Source of the DNA: Hordeum vulgare subsp. vulgare
Lineage: Eukaryota > Streptophyta > Magnoliopsida > Poales > Poaceae
Direction of reading: 5' to 3'
Assembly: GCF_904849725.1 (NCBI RefSeq)
Contig: NC_058524.1
Coordinates: forward strand, 547,277,763 to 547,341,762
DNA length: 64,000 nucleotides
Below the pieces are notes generated by a model that made no database searches, was not told where the DNA came from, and saw only the letters and a program-made list of their open reading frames with translations. The stretch's first letter is position 1; each line of letters starts with the position of its first letter. Both the position numbers and the translations under genes were made by a program. This document shows positions 32,270 through 44,359 of the stretch, in pieces.

Positions 32270-35230
32270 TCGAAAGAAGTATATTTGATATACATGATGT
32301 TGATGTGTACTTTACTAGTACCCCTAGTAGCGCGAGGGTATTGGATACCAGTTCGGTTGCTAAGTGATTGGTAACACGAAATGAAAGCTACAGAATAAAC
32401 GGAGACTAGCTAAAGGTGAGGTGACGATACATGTTGGAAGTGTTTCCAAGGTTGATATGATCAAACGTCGCACGCTCCCTCTACCATCGGGATTGGTGTT
32501 AAACCTAAATAATTGTTATTTGGTGCTTGCGTTAAGAATGAACATGATTGGATCGTGTTTATTGCAATACGATTTTTCATTTAAAGAGAATAAGGGTTAC
32601 TCTATTTGCTTGAATAATCACCTTCAATGGTTTATTGAATCTCGATCGTAGTGTTGCACATGTTCATGATATTGGTGCCAAAAGATACATAGTAATAATG
32701 ATAGTACCACTTAGTTGTGGCACTGCCACTTGAGTCATGTTGGTATAAAATGCATGAAGAAGCTCCATACTCATGGATCTTTGTACTCACTCATTTTTGA
32801 AAAGTTTGAGACATGCAAACCATATGTGTTGGTATAAATGCATGAAGAAACTCAATATAGATGGATCATTTGGACTCACTTGATTTTGAATCACTTGAGA
32901 CATGCAAAACATGCCACATGAAACAAGTAGAGTAACTTGTTGGGAGTAATGCATTTTTGATGTGTGCAGTCCAATAAGTGCTAAGGCACGCAGTGGATAT
33001 CGTTATGTTCTTACTTCACTGACGATTTGAGTAGATACAGGAGTATTTACTTGATGAATCACAAGTCTAAAATATTGAAAGGTTCAAAGCAATTTCAGAG
33101 TGAAGATCGTCGTGACAAGAGGATAAACTGTCTACGATATGATCATAGAGATGAATATCTGAGTTACGAGGTTTTGGTACGCAGTTAGGACAAAGTGAAA
33201 ATTGTTTCGCAGTTCATGCCACGTGGAACACCATAGTGTGATGATGTGTCTGAACATCATAGCCATGCCATATTTGATATGGTGCATACTATGATGTCTC
33301 TTATCGAATTACCACTATCGTTTATGGGTTATGCATTAGAGACAACCGCATTCACTTTAAATAGGGCACCGCGTATTTCCGTTGAGATGACACAGTATAG
33401 ATTGAGGTTTAGAGAAATCTAAGCTGTCGTTTCTTGAAAGTTTGGGGCTGCGATGCTTATGTGAAAAAGTTTCAGTCTGATAAGCTCGAACCCAAAGCAG
33501 ATAAAAGCATCTTCTTAGGATATCCAAAACAGTTGGATACATCTCCTATCTCAGATCCGGAAGCAAAGTGTTTGTTTCTAGAAACGGATCCTTTCTCGAG
33601 GAAAGGTTTCTCTCGAAAGAATTGAGTGGGAGGATGGTGGAACTTGATGAGGTTAGTGAACCGTCACTTCAACCAGTGTGTAGCAGGGCGCATGAAGATG
33701 TTCATGTGGCGCCTACACCAATTGAAGTGGAAACTGATGATGGTGATCATTGAGCTTCGGATCAAGTTACTACAAACCTCGTAGGTCGACAAAGGTTGCG
33801 TACTACTACAGAGTGGTACGGTAACCCTGTCTTGGAGGTCATGTTGTTGAGCAACAATGAACCTACGAGTTATGGGGAAGCAATGGTGGGACCGGATTCC
33901 TACAAATGGCTGGAGGCCATGAAATCCGAGAGAGGATCCATGTATAAAACAAAGTGTAGACTTTGGAAGAACTACTTGATGGTAGTAAGACTATTAAGTA
34001 AAGATGGATCTTTAAAAGGAAGACAACCGATGATGGTGATAAGTCACTAGTAAGAAAAGCTCGACTTATCGCAAAGATGTTTTCGACAAGATCAAAGAGT
34101 TGACTATGATGTGACTTTCTCACTCGTAGCGATGCTAAAAGTCTGTTGGAATTATGTTAGTAGTTGCTGCATTATTTGTGAAATATTGCACATAGGAAGA
34201 CAAAAACATTGTTTCCTCGACGGTTTCCTTGAGGAAAGATTGTATGTGATACAATCAGAAGGTTTTGTCGATCCTAAAGATACTAACAAGTATGCAAGCT
34301 CCAGCGATCCTTCTATGGACTGGTGCAAGCATCTCGGAGTTGGAATATATGCTTTGATGAGTTGATCAAAGCTTTTGGGTTTGTACAAAGTTTATGAGAA
34401 ACTTGTATTTCCAAAGAAGTGAGTGGGAGCACTATAGAATTTCTGATAAGTATATGTGGTTGTCATATTGTGGATCAGAAGTAATGTAGAATTTCTGTAA
34501 AGCATAAAAGGTTGTTTGAAAGGAGTTTTTCAAAGGAATATCCGGATTGCGCTACTTGAACATTGAGCATCAAGATCTATGGAGATAGATTGAAATGCTT
34601 AATAGAAGTTTCAACAAGATGCACGCCTTGACAAGTTTTTGAAGGAGTTCAAAATAGATCAGCAAAGAAATGAGTTTTTGGTTGTGTTGTAAGGTGTGAA
34701 TTTGAGTAAGACTCAAAACCTGACGACGGTAGAAGAAAGAGAAAGGACGAAGGTCGTCCCCTATGCCTTAGTCGTAGACTCTACAGTATGCCATATTGTG
34801 TACGGCACCTGATGTGTGCCTTGCCACAAGTCTGTTAAGAGGTACAGAGAGTGATCCAGGATTGAATCACTGAACAGCGGTCAAAGTTATCCTTTGTAAC
34901 TAATGGACTAAGGAATTTTTCTCGATTATGGAGGTGGTTAAAGAGTTCGTCGTAAAGGGTTACGTCGATGCAAGCTTTGACACTAATCCGAATAACTATG
35001 AGTAGTGAAACGGATTCGTATAGTAGAGTAGATATTTTGAGTATTTCCGAATAGCACGTAGTAGCAGCATCTATAAGATGGCATAAAGATTTGTAAAGAA
35101 CACACGGATCTGAAAGTTTCAGAACCGTTGACTAAAACCTCTCTCACGAGCAAGACGTGATCAGACCCCAGAACTAAATGGATGTTGGATTCGTTGGAAT
35201 CACATGGTGATGTGAACTGGATTATTAACT
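32270..35230 (+). pseudogene. Broken pol of the nested Copia element (protease, integrase, RT, RNase H)
   Basis: The Copia order can be followed through many stops. Protease traces lie near 32330 (RVLDTSSVAK) and 32421-32651. The integrase C-terminus is at 33434-33650 (KVWGCDAYVKKF, SIFLGYP). The reverse transcriptase N-terminal part is at 33880-33990 (EAMVGPDSYKWLEAMKSE), with a later part at 34200-34370 (EGFVDPKDTNKYA). RNase H begins near 34945 (KGYVDASFDT). At the expected place of the YVDD catalytic box, 34453-34464, the codons read Y-V-V-V, so both catalytic aspartates are lost. The gene is dead and any mobility would need proteins from another element. Confidence 0.85.
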
Positions 35231-35233
35231 CTA

Positions 35234-35248
35234 GTGCAAGTGGGAGAC
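35234..35248 (+). other. Polypurine tract of the nested Copia element
   Basis: GTGCAAGTGGGAGAC lies immediately 5' of the 3' LTR, in the position that primes plus-strand synthesis. Confidence 0.8.
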
Positions 35249-37096
35249 AGTTGGAAATATGCCCTAGAGGCAATAATAATTTAGTTATTATTATATTTAT
35301 TTTTTCATGATAATCGTTTATTATCCATGCTATAATTGTGTTGAATGAAGACTTAGATACATGTGTGGATACGTAGACAAAACACTGTCCCTAGCAATCC
35401 TCTAAGTTGGCTAGCCAGTTGATCAAGGATAGTCAAGGTCTTCTAACTATGTACAAGGTGTTGTTGCTTGATAACTGGATCACATCATTGGGTGAATCAT
35501 GTGATGGACTAGACCCAAACTAATGAACATAGCATGTTGATCGTGTCATTTTGTTGCTACTGTTTTCTACGTGTCAAGTATTTATTCCTATGACCATGAG
35601 ATCATATAACTCACTGGCACCGGGGGAATGCCTTGTGTGTATCAAACATCACAACGTAACTGGGTGACTATAAAGATGCTCTACAGGTATCTCCGAAGGT
35701 GCCCGTTGAGTCAGTATGGATCAAGACTGGGATTTATCACTCCGTGTGACGGAGAGGTATCTCGGGGCCCACTCGGTAATACAACATCACACACAAGCCT
35801 TGCAAACAATGTGACTTAGTGTATGTCACAGGATCTTGTATTACGGAACAAGTAAAGAGACTTGCCGGTAAACAAGATTGAAATAGGTATGCGGATACTG
35901 ACGATCGAATCTCGGGCAAGTAACATACCGAAGGACAAAGGGAATGACATACGGGATTATATGAATCCTTGGCACCGAGGTTTAATCGATAAGATCTTTG
36001 TAGAATATGTAGGATCCAATATGGGCATCCAGGTCCCGCTATTGGATATTGACCGAGGAGTCCCTCGGGTCATGTCTACATAGTTCTCGAACCCGCAGGG
36101 TCTGCACACTTAAGGTTCGACGATGTTTTATGCGTATTTGAGTTATATGGTTGGTTACCGAATGTTGTTCGGAGTCTCGGATGAGATCACGAACGTCACG
36201 AGGGTTTCCGAAATGGTTTGGAGACAAAGATTGATATATAGGATGACCTCATTTGATTACCGGAAAGTTTTCGACATTACCGGGAATGTACCGGGAGTGA
36301 CGAATGGGTTCCGGATGTTCACCGGGGGGGGGGGGGGCAGCCCACCCGGGGGAAGCCCATAGGCCTTAGGGGTGCCGCACCAGCCCTTAGTGGGCTGGTG
36401 GGCAAGCCCACGAGGGCCCTTGCGCAGGAGAGAAGAAAAATCAAAGAGAAAAGAAAAAAGGAAGTGGGAAAGTAGAGAAGGACTCCACCTTCCAATCCTA
36501 GTTGGACTAGGATTGGAGGAGATTCCTCCTCCCCCCCCCCCACTTCAGCCGACCCCTTGGGGCTCCTTGAGCCTCAAGGCAAGGTCCCTCCCCTCCCTCC
36601 TATATATACTGAGGTATTATGGCTGATTTGAGACAACTTTGCCACGGCAGCCCGACCACATACCTCCACGGTTTTTCCTCTAGATCTTATTTCTGCGGAG
36701 CTCGGGCGGAGCCGTGCTGAGATAGATCACCACCAATCTCCGGATCGCCATCACGCTGCCGGAGAACTCATCTACCTCTCCGTCTCTCTTGCTGGATCAA
36801 GAAGGCTGAGACCATCGTCGAGCTGTACGTGTACTGAACGCGGAGGTGTCGTCCTTTCGGCACTAGATCGGAGCGGATCGTGGGACGGATCGCGGGACGG
36901 TTCGTGGGACGGTTCGCGGGGCGGATCGAGGGACGTGAGGACATTCAACTACATCAACCGCGTTTCTTAAATGCTTCCAGCTGTGCGATCTACAAGGGTA
37001 CGTAGATCGGAAATCCCCTCTCATAGATGGACATCACCATGATATGTCTTCGTGCGCGTAGGAAATTTTTTGTTTCCCATGCGACGTTCCCCAACA
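35249..37096 (+). repeat. 3' LTR of the nested Copia element
   Basis: It matches the 5' LTR from end to end. Its first base is mutated, so it starts AGTTGGAAATATG instead of TGTTGG. It ends GACGTTCCCCAACA before the ACCGA duplication. Confidence 0.95.
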
Positions 37097-37101
37097 ACCG
37101 A

Positions 37102-38216
37102 AGGACAAAGGGAATGTTATACGGGATTATATGAATCCTTGGCACAGAGGTTCAACCGATAAGATCTTCGTAGAATATGTAGGATCCAATATAGACATCC
37201 AGGTCCTGCTATTGGATATTGACCTAGGAGTGTCTCGGGTCATGTCTACATAGTTCTCGAACCCGCAGGGTCTGCACACTTAAGGTTCGATGATGTTTTG
37301 GTATAGTTGAGCTGTATGTGTTGGTGACCAAGGTTGTTCGGAGTCCCGGATGAGATCATGGACGTCACGAGGGTTCCCGGAATGGTCCGGAAACGAAGAT
37401 TGATATATAGGATGGTTTCATTTGGTCACCGGAAAGATTTCTGGCATTACCGGCAGTGTACCGGGAGTGACGAATGGGTTCCGGGTATTCACCGGGAGGG
37501 GCCCACCCACCCGGGAGTGAGCCCAGTAACCCTAGGGTGGAGCACCAGCCCTTAGTGGGCTGGTGAGGCCAACCCAAGAGGGCTATGGCGCCACAAGAGA
37601 AAATACCAAAGGAAAGAAAAAAAGAAAAGAGGGAGGTGGGAAGGAAGGAGTGGACCCTTCCCCCAAACCGTATTGGGGTGGGAGTCCACCTCCTCCATTC
37701 GGTCGGCGCCCTTGGGGATCCCTTGAGCCCCAAGGCTAGCCCCTCCCCTCCTCCTATATATATTAGTGGTTTTAGGGCTTTTGGGACACAACTTTGGCAT
37801 ATGCAACTCAAACCTATACCACGTAGTTCTTCCTCTAGATTGGATTTTTGCGAAGCTCGGGTGGAGCCCTGCACGAGTAGATCATCACCACCACCGGTGC
37901 GCCATCACGCTGCTGGAGAAATCATCTACTTCCCCGTCTCTCTTGCTGGATCAAGAAGGTGGAGATCGTCATCGAGCTGTACGTGTGCTAAACGCGGAGG
38001 TGCCGTCCGTTCGGCGCTAGGTCGGAACGGATCGTGGGAGGACGGTGATTTGAATCACGAAGTTGTACCACTACATCAACCGCGTTTCTTAACGCTTCCC
38101 ACTTAGCGATCTACAAGGGTATGTGAATCCAATCTCCCTCTCGTAGATGAACATCACCATGATAGGTCTTTGTGTGCGTAGGAAAATTTTGTTTCCCATG
38201 CAAACATTCCCCAACA
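37102..38216 (+). mobile_element. Solo LTR of BARE/WIS/Angela type, right part
   Basis: It continues the LTR begun at 27665, starting aggacaaagggaatg and ending cattccccaaca, followed by the ATCTA duplication (38217-38221). With the nested element removed, the solo LTR is about 1.79 kb. It has drifted further from the family form than the nested LTRs. Confidence 0.93.
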
Positions 38217-38221
38217 ATCTA

Positions 38222-39262
38222 TGCGTGCCAATGGATTTATGAAAGAAAAACGTTTCCAGGTCGGGGCGTCGACTGAAACTTCGGTCGACCTCGCGAGACT
38301 TGCTCAGTGTGGGACGATCAAACGCTCCCTCTTTTAGCGTGGCCACATACCGCCCCACTCCCTCTCCCTTATCTCCCCCCCCCCCGCGCATCATTCATCT
38401 CTTCTTTTCCCCATCTCTAATCTTATCGAGTGTCGCGACCATGCACTCACTGGCATGGACCACAACCTCCTCCTCCCCTCCTCCCACCCTCTCACTCACA
38501 CATCCTCCCCGATGGCGGAGATGCTATGTAGGGAGGCCAGTTGCAACCATGGGGGCCGGCGATGCTCGAACCAGCCATCAATTTTCGTGGAACTCCCTTG
38601 GAAATGAGCTGGAACCAACCAACTTTTTTGTGGCGACACGAAAGACTCATTACATTAACATGTGAAGTAGTTGGAACCGACACCCGGGTTTGCTGGAGAC
38701 AACATTCTTTTTTTGCTACCACAGGCCACCGCCGGAGCTGGTATAGACATATGTTTCTGCTGCAACGGTGAAGCCCGAGCTGGAACTAGTAGAGATTTTT
38801 TTATACAGCCGGCGAAACCCCGAGGTGGTACCAACTACTGCTTTTGTTGCATCGACGGGAGAATTTATGTGGCAACAACGGGGAGCCCTATTTTTTTTGC
38901 TGCAACCAGCCACCGTAGAAGCTTCTACCCACAAGATTATTTGTTACCATGGGGGAGCTGCATCTGGTTGTTGTGTTTCCTTGATGGCTGACTTTTTTTG
39001 CACACTGGATGCTGGAACCGGACCACTCTCGTGCGGCAACTATGATCGGTGGAAGTTTTTTCATGGCGAGCTGCAACCTCGCACGCAGCATTGCAGTCGA
39101 CGAGAAGGGGAGCGGTGGAGAGCTGCACCGGCATGCGACAACGACAAGCTGCAAGCGGGAGGCTGCATAGGGCGTCAAACAAGCAGGGGTAGGAAGGAAC
39201 TTCAACCAGTAAGAAGAAGACTCTACGTGAGAGCTAGGTAGCGGCTTAATTGGATGGTTTAT
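38222..39262. repeat. Unclassified dispersed repeat with TTTTTGCTGCAACC units
   Basis: Units such as TTTTTTGCTGCAACCAGCCACCG recur between 38600 and 39000, and GC-rich gctgca-containing sequence follows. The order of modules and the terminal ggcttaattggatggttt match the block at 23038-24260. No credible protein is encoded. Confidence 0.5.
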
Positions 39263-39265
39263 CAC

Positions 39266-40040
39266 TGTTGGGAAACATAGTAGAAAACAAAAAATTTGCC
39301 CTATGATCAACCAAAAACACTATGAAGATGCAATAATAGTTATGATCATGATTGTTACCATTACTGAGTTGCAACGGAAGAAGAACGTGATGATGTCGAT
39401 CATACATGGAGTCCCTCAAACTGTAGATGAACGCACCCGTGAACCGCCCACGAATGATCCCTCGGACTGAAGACCCAAAGCACGACCTCTCTACTTGGTT
39501 GCAAGCATGCATTCTTCATGATCCCACAACACTTCGCCATCCAAAGCTAATCGTCGCCGGAGAATTAAAGGGAGGAGAGTAGAGCCACAAGGGGTTACTA
39601 TCTAGGAAGATTAGAGAAACTAGGCGTAGTTCTAATTAGTCAACTAGGACCAACTAGAACTAGAATTAGAAGAACTATAGAAGGCTCCAAAACTTATGTT
39701 CAATTGTGGCCAAAACCTCAAATATACATAGGTGGACAAGGGGGGAGAGGATTCCTCCTCCCCTAGTCGAATTAGGCCTTCCCCTTACATAAAGGGGGGC
39801 TCCTCCACTTGGGCCTTGGTGTCCCAAGTCACCTTCCACCATTTGGCCTTTTTAGGCCTATTGATATTCAATTAAATATAAGAAAATTCTAAATACTTTC
39901 ATACCATTTGATATATAATTTAACACCCCAACAACATTTTCCACCTATATGTATATTTATCGATAATACCCAATATTGACCGATACTCTTCAAAACTCTT
40001 CCATGGAAAATCCCTGTCATGGACACTCTATGAGTAGTGA
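39266..40040. mobile_element. LTR retrotransposon LTR fragment
   Basis: It starts TGTTGGGAAACATAGTAG and shares that start with the LTR end at 55893 (TGTTAGGAAATGTAGTAG). The body includes tccccttacataaagggggg and a run of LTR-like sequence. The right boundary near 40040 is a guess, because no terminal CA and TSD could be fixed. Confidence 0.5.
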
Positions 40041-40060
40041 TTAACTGACCCGTTAACTGA

Positions 40061-41483
40061 TTAATCAGGTGAATTCTTGAACAATGCTTGGGAGTAGGAA
40101 TCAGTACGGCGGAGGACGAGCGTACTTTTCGGGAAAATGTTTTCTTTTTTGCTCCTAGTGTAAGAAGGGAGTATCCCGGGGTGATCAGCTATAAGAGCAA
40201 CCTCAGAGCCTTGAATGCTCTCCTCGAAAAAGACCTCGTCCTCAAATATGATTGATGTATTTGGATCGTCATGGAACCACAATCATCATCGTGGGAATAA
40301 TTTTGTGGTTGCGGAGGAGGACAGTTCATGTCTCGGTTGAGCGCCTCCACTCCTCTTTGGAGAATCCCGAAGGTTCTATTATCCAAAACAACTATAACAT
40401 CCGAATTATGAAAATGGGACTATACTCACCCATTTGATGGGATTATGATTCGAGTAGCCTTGTTTGGTACTCAGGCAAGCGAACCCTTCCTTTTCTCCAT
40501 TGAAGAGATTAGCCAATACAACAGCCATCGCTGCCGGGTCGGCGGGACCTCGCCGTTTATGGCGTGTCGCGTCGCTCAGATCATTATAATGCCATAGGGG
40601 GTGTGTCCTTTGTTGAAGAGGCTAGACGCATCGACTAATGACCGCGGAAAACACATCAATGATAGTTAGCTTATGGTGAGTTAATAATCTTATTTTTGCA
40701 ATCAGCTGCTTTTCTTCCAAACTATCCGCGTGTAAAGGGCTCTTCGGATGCCAGTTGTACCATTTCTTTGGAGGAGCGGTTGAGAATTCGGGTAGACCTC
40801 TCCGAACGGGATTGAATGAGGGTACATCCTTGGTATAAAACCTTTTAGAGGTCCACTCTTCTGGGTCCTCCTTTGGTGTTCCCACGAGGTATCTTATCGC
40901 TGCTATACGCCATACTTCGGCTTCGCCTACCTCGAAGACCGTACCTCCTTGAGTATGAGGTACGAGGTAGAAAAAAATCCTCCATAGATCGACATGGGAT
41001 TCACAACCTAGAAACATCTCGCAAAGGGCAACGAAGCCCAGATGTGAAGAATGGATTTGGGGGTAAGACGGCAGAGCTGAATCTCGTAGAATTCTAATAA
41101 ACCCCTTTAAAAGGGTGAATGGGAAACCCAAGCCTCGTAAGAGGAAGGGAACAAAGCATACCTTCTCTTCCTTGCATGGAGTAGGGAACTTCCGCGAAGG
41201 CCTCACCATTTGTGGAATTTAATCCCGAACGGGAGGGTGCTAGATCTGAGGAAGCAAGGTATCCTTGCACCTCCAGATCGCATAGACAAAGACGAGAAAT
41301 GGAGCAGCTTGCCCATTCGCTTGGGAGATGACCGTGAGGACGCGAGGAGGAGCTTCGAACGCTCGCCATATCTTTAGGCTCTCTGGTATTCTTCTCGACA
41401 ATTGGGGAACAGGGTGTGCTGCTGGGAGCACTGCCTGGCTTATTTAATGGGTGATTTCCCCCTCGTACGTGAAGGGATTTCAT
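40061..41483 (-). pseudogene. Gypsy-associated accessory ORF (Transposase_28 / 'putative gypsy type transposon', PF04195-like), broken
   Basis: On the minus strand the frame 41209-40622 contains FVPFLLRGLGFPFTLLKGF, FVALCEMFLGCE and WRIFFYLVP. This is the pattern of the PF04195 family often annotated in grass Gypsy elements. The upstream frame 41483-41094 overlaps it and reads into a similar start (GFPIHPFKGVY), so a frameshift separates them. A further frame at 40282-40061 may be the same gene's tail. The Gypsy LTR across the later insertion (52514-53005) appears to run on the plus strand, so this ORF would be antisense to its host element. The function of the family is not established. Confidence 0.65.
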
Positions 41484-41580
41484 GATAAAAGATTATGGGA
41501 ACCACTTATCTCCTACTGGAGCACACGAATCAAGGGGTGTAATCAACCTTGCAGAAGAAGAGTCAATTTTGTGGGCCATG

Positions 41581-44228
41581 TGTTAGAGCATATATCTCCA
41601 TATGTGGTTTTGGTAATTGATGACAACTCCTATGGACTAATGGTTGCTTTAAGTTATATTTATAGGACTTGTCCATAGACACTTCTTGAAGTCCATCTGT
41701 TGGGTTCAAGGATTTTATATGATGACCAAGATGTTATTCAAGGTACTATCCAAAGAATGGTCATAGAAACACTAGGTTGATCAAGATCTCAGACAAAGAG
41801 TAAATCAAGATGATCAACACACAAAGCGTACAAGATGTACCGAGAGGGATCAAGTGATCCCATGGTATGGTAAGCATTTTCCATTACGTGTTTGTGTACT
41901 AACCCATGGTCTTTGTGAGACTCCTATGTGGGGGTTAGGTGTGCTTCCATTGGGTTTGCGTCAAAAGGAAGATCTCATACAACCCATGAAGGATGACGTC
42001 AAGTGGTGATCGTCATCAAGATTGTGGTGTGCAAGTTCAAGCAGATCAGCACGAATATATTATTGAAACTATTGTCAATGATCATGTGCTGACAAGGACA
42101 ACCTCATGTGCTAACAAGGACAAGATCAAGATAAGCATTCCTGAGCACTACATGCTTGATTCTTGTGGATGTACACATGGTGGACAGGACAAGATCAAGA
42201 TAAACATTCTTGAGAACTTCATGCTTGATTCTTGTGGATGTTCACATGGTGGACAAATGAAGATGAATACATAAGCTAGGCTTTCCGCATTGTGTATGGG
42301 AAAGCTACTTGAAGACTTCATCATGTCTTGCTTTCAACTTGAGCCAAGAAGGAACAACAACATCAAGCTCAGGTGAAAGGGTTAACTCAAAGGTATCACT
42401 TCCTTTGACGTTAGTTGTGCGGAGTGATGATCAGCGAATAAAAGTATACACTCAAGTATGGATCATTAGTACTCTTTTATGATTCTTGAGTCCTTAGGGA
42501 TCCCGCACTATTAAGAGGGGATCACAGGTTTTGCGATGAACTTGCTCAAACTATATCATCACTTTCTGCTCAGACCACATCTCCATTGCTTTGTTGTTAT
42601 CTGTAAACAAAACCAGTGCCTCGGACATCCGGCTTCCTCCGAACGTCCGAGGGCCGGACGACCGGCTACCTCGGAAATCCGGAATCCTATACCAGAGAAA
42701 TCAGAGCCATTTAACTCGGACTTCCGGCTCCCTCCATACGTCCGAGGCCCAGATGTCCGGCCAAGTCCCAGAAATCCGGAAGCCTGCACCAGTAGAAGTT
42801 GAGTCTATATCTCGGTAATCCGACTCCCTCCGGACGCCCGAGGGCCGGACGTCCGGCCAGGCTCCGGAAATCCGGAGGTCAACACCAGTAGAATGTGTGC
42901 ACTATATCTCGGAAATCCAGCTTCCTCCGGATGCCCGACCACCGGATGTCCGACACTCATCAGAAATCCGGAAGCCACCACCAGTAGAACTTGTGCTGTA
43001 TAACACGGACTTCCGGGCCACTCCGGACGTCCGTATACTGATGAATTCAAATATGTTCAGGCACACCTACTAGCCTCGGACGACCGACCCCTGTCGGACG
43101 TCCGGTCGCTGTTTAATTCAAAATAGTTTCAGTCGTATCTACAGGCCTCGGACGACCGACCCCTGTCGGACGTCCGACCCCTTGCGGTCGCCCGGACTTC
43201 CGACAACTGTCGGACGTCCGGACCCTGTGTGACTTAAAGTGTCCCCAACGGCTCTTTTTCTCTCCACTCTATAAATACCCCCCCTCCCACTTCGTGAGAG
43301 GGTTGCCCAACACAGCCTTATCCTCATAAGAACACATTTCCACCTCACACACATTTGCTCACTCCACATCTTAGATCCCAAGAGCATTTGTGAGCCCCTT
43401 TGAGAGTTGTTCCAATCAAAAGATAGATCTTCTCCCTCTCCTTCTCTCAACCCAAGCTATTTGTGATTTGAGCAAGTTTTGAGCATTCCCCGTGATCTTG
43501 TTACTCTTGGAGGTTGGAGACTCCTAGGCGGTAGGAGTTCTTCGGAGAGGAATCAATCCTTGTGATTTCCCCCGGAAAAGTTTGTGAGGGTTTGGAAGCC
43601 ACCTCAAAGGCTTACCACTAGTGGTTGAGAAACGCCTTCGTGGTGTTATCTCAAAGGGAGAATAGGGTGAGCCTTCGTGGCGTTGGTGTGCCTTCGTGGT
43701 AACATCCACCTCTCTAACGGTGACTAGCTTCCCTCCAAGGAAGTGAACATCGGGATACATCTTCGTCTCAGTGACCTTGGTTATCCTTAACCCTAACTCC
43801 TTACTTGTGGTTTACTTGTGTTATTTGAGCATACATACATTGCATATTGGTTGTGCTCATTATATTGTGTTGGCCATTTCTTGTACAAGATTAATCATTC
43901 AAGCATACCCTCTATATCCACACGTTCATACTTGCAGCCCTTGATATATCGTGTGATATAGTGTGATCTAGTATCTTGTGTTGTTCAGCTACTTGTCGTG
44001 TGATATAGCTCAAGTAAGTTTGTGTAACTTACTTGTGCTTGTTAGTAACTGTATTGTGTCCATCTTGGTAGATCGTGTTGTTGATACACGTTGCAGTGCC
44101 TAGTGCATTTAGGATTTGTGCTTGACAAGTACCCTCTTAGTTTATTTCCGCATTAGGTTCAAGCCAAATTCGAAGAAGTTTTTAAATAGCCTATTCACCC
44201 CCCTCTAGGCGTCATCGAGGTCTTTTCA
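41581..44228 (+). repeat. 5' LTR of the gag-only element
   Basis: It starts TGTTAGAGCATATATCTCC and ends CGAGGTCTTTTCA. The segment 42615-43230 is packed with CGGACGTCCG-type palindromes and cggaaatccgg words. The TATA box lies about 40 bp downstream of that block. Confidence 0.95.
43270..43277 (+). promoter_or_regulatory. LTR TATA box
   Basis: TATAAATA precedes a C-rich stretch and the start of the long leader. The same site is at 51401-51408 in the 3' LTR. Transcription should start about 30 bp further on, giving an R-U5 of about 0.9 kb. Confidence 0.7.
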
Positions 44229-44230
44229 AT

Positions 44231-44242
44231 TGGTATCAGAGC
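44231..44242 (+). other. Primer-binding site
   Basis: TGGTATCAGAGC, two bases after the LTR, is the exact complement-type site for initiator-Met tRNA used by Copia elements. Confidence 0.93.
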
Positions 44243-44359
44243 TAAGTCTCTCTTTAATTAGGTTTCACGACCTAGATAGTATCGATGTCGACTATTGGAT
44301 TAGTGCACAATGGCATCTTTGACTTTGATGGCACAAATTATACCCTATGGTGAATTCGT

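Larger units (their letters stand above)
28344..37096 (+). mobile_element. Complete BARE/WIS/Angela-type Copia retrotransposon (8,753 bp), nested
   Basis: LTRs of 1,849 bp (28344-30192) and 1,848 bp (35249-37096) enclose about 5.06 kb. The 5-bp duplication ACCGA is perfect (28339-28343 and 37097-37101). It interrupts an LTR of the same family. Manual comparison of the two LTRs gives roughly 72 substitutions plus a few indels, about 3.9 percent. All internal genes are broken. Confidence 0.95.

Noticed and set aside
27665..38216. A single composite LTR retrotransposon spanning the whole interval
   Set aside because: The two perfect target duplications (ATCTA outside, ACCGA inside) show two separate insertions, the outer one being a solo LTR.
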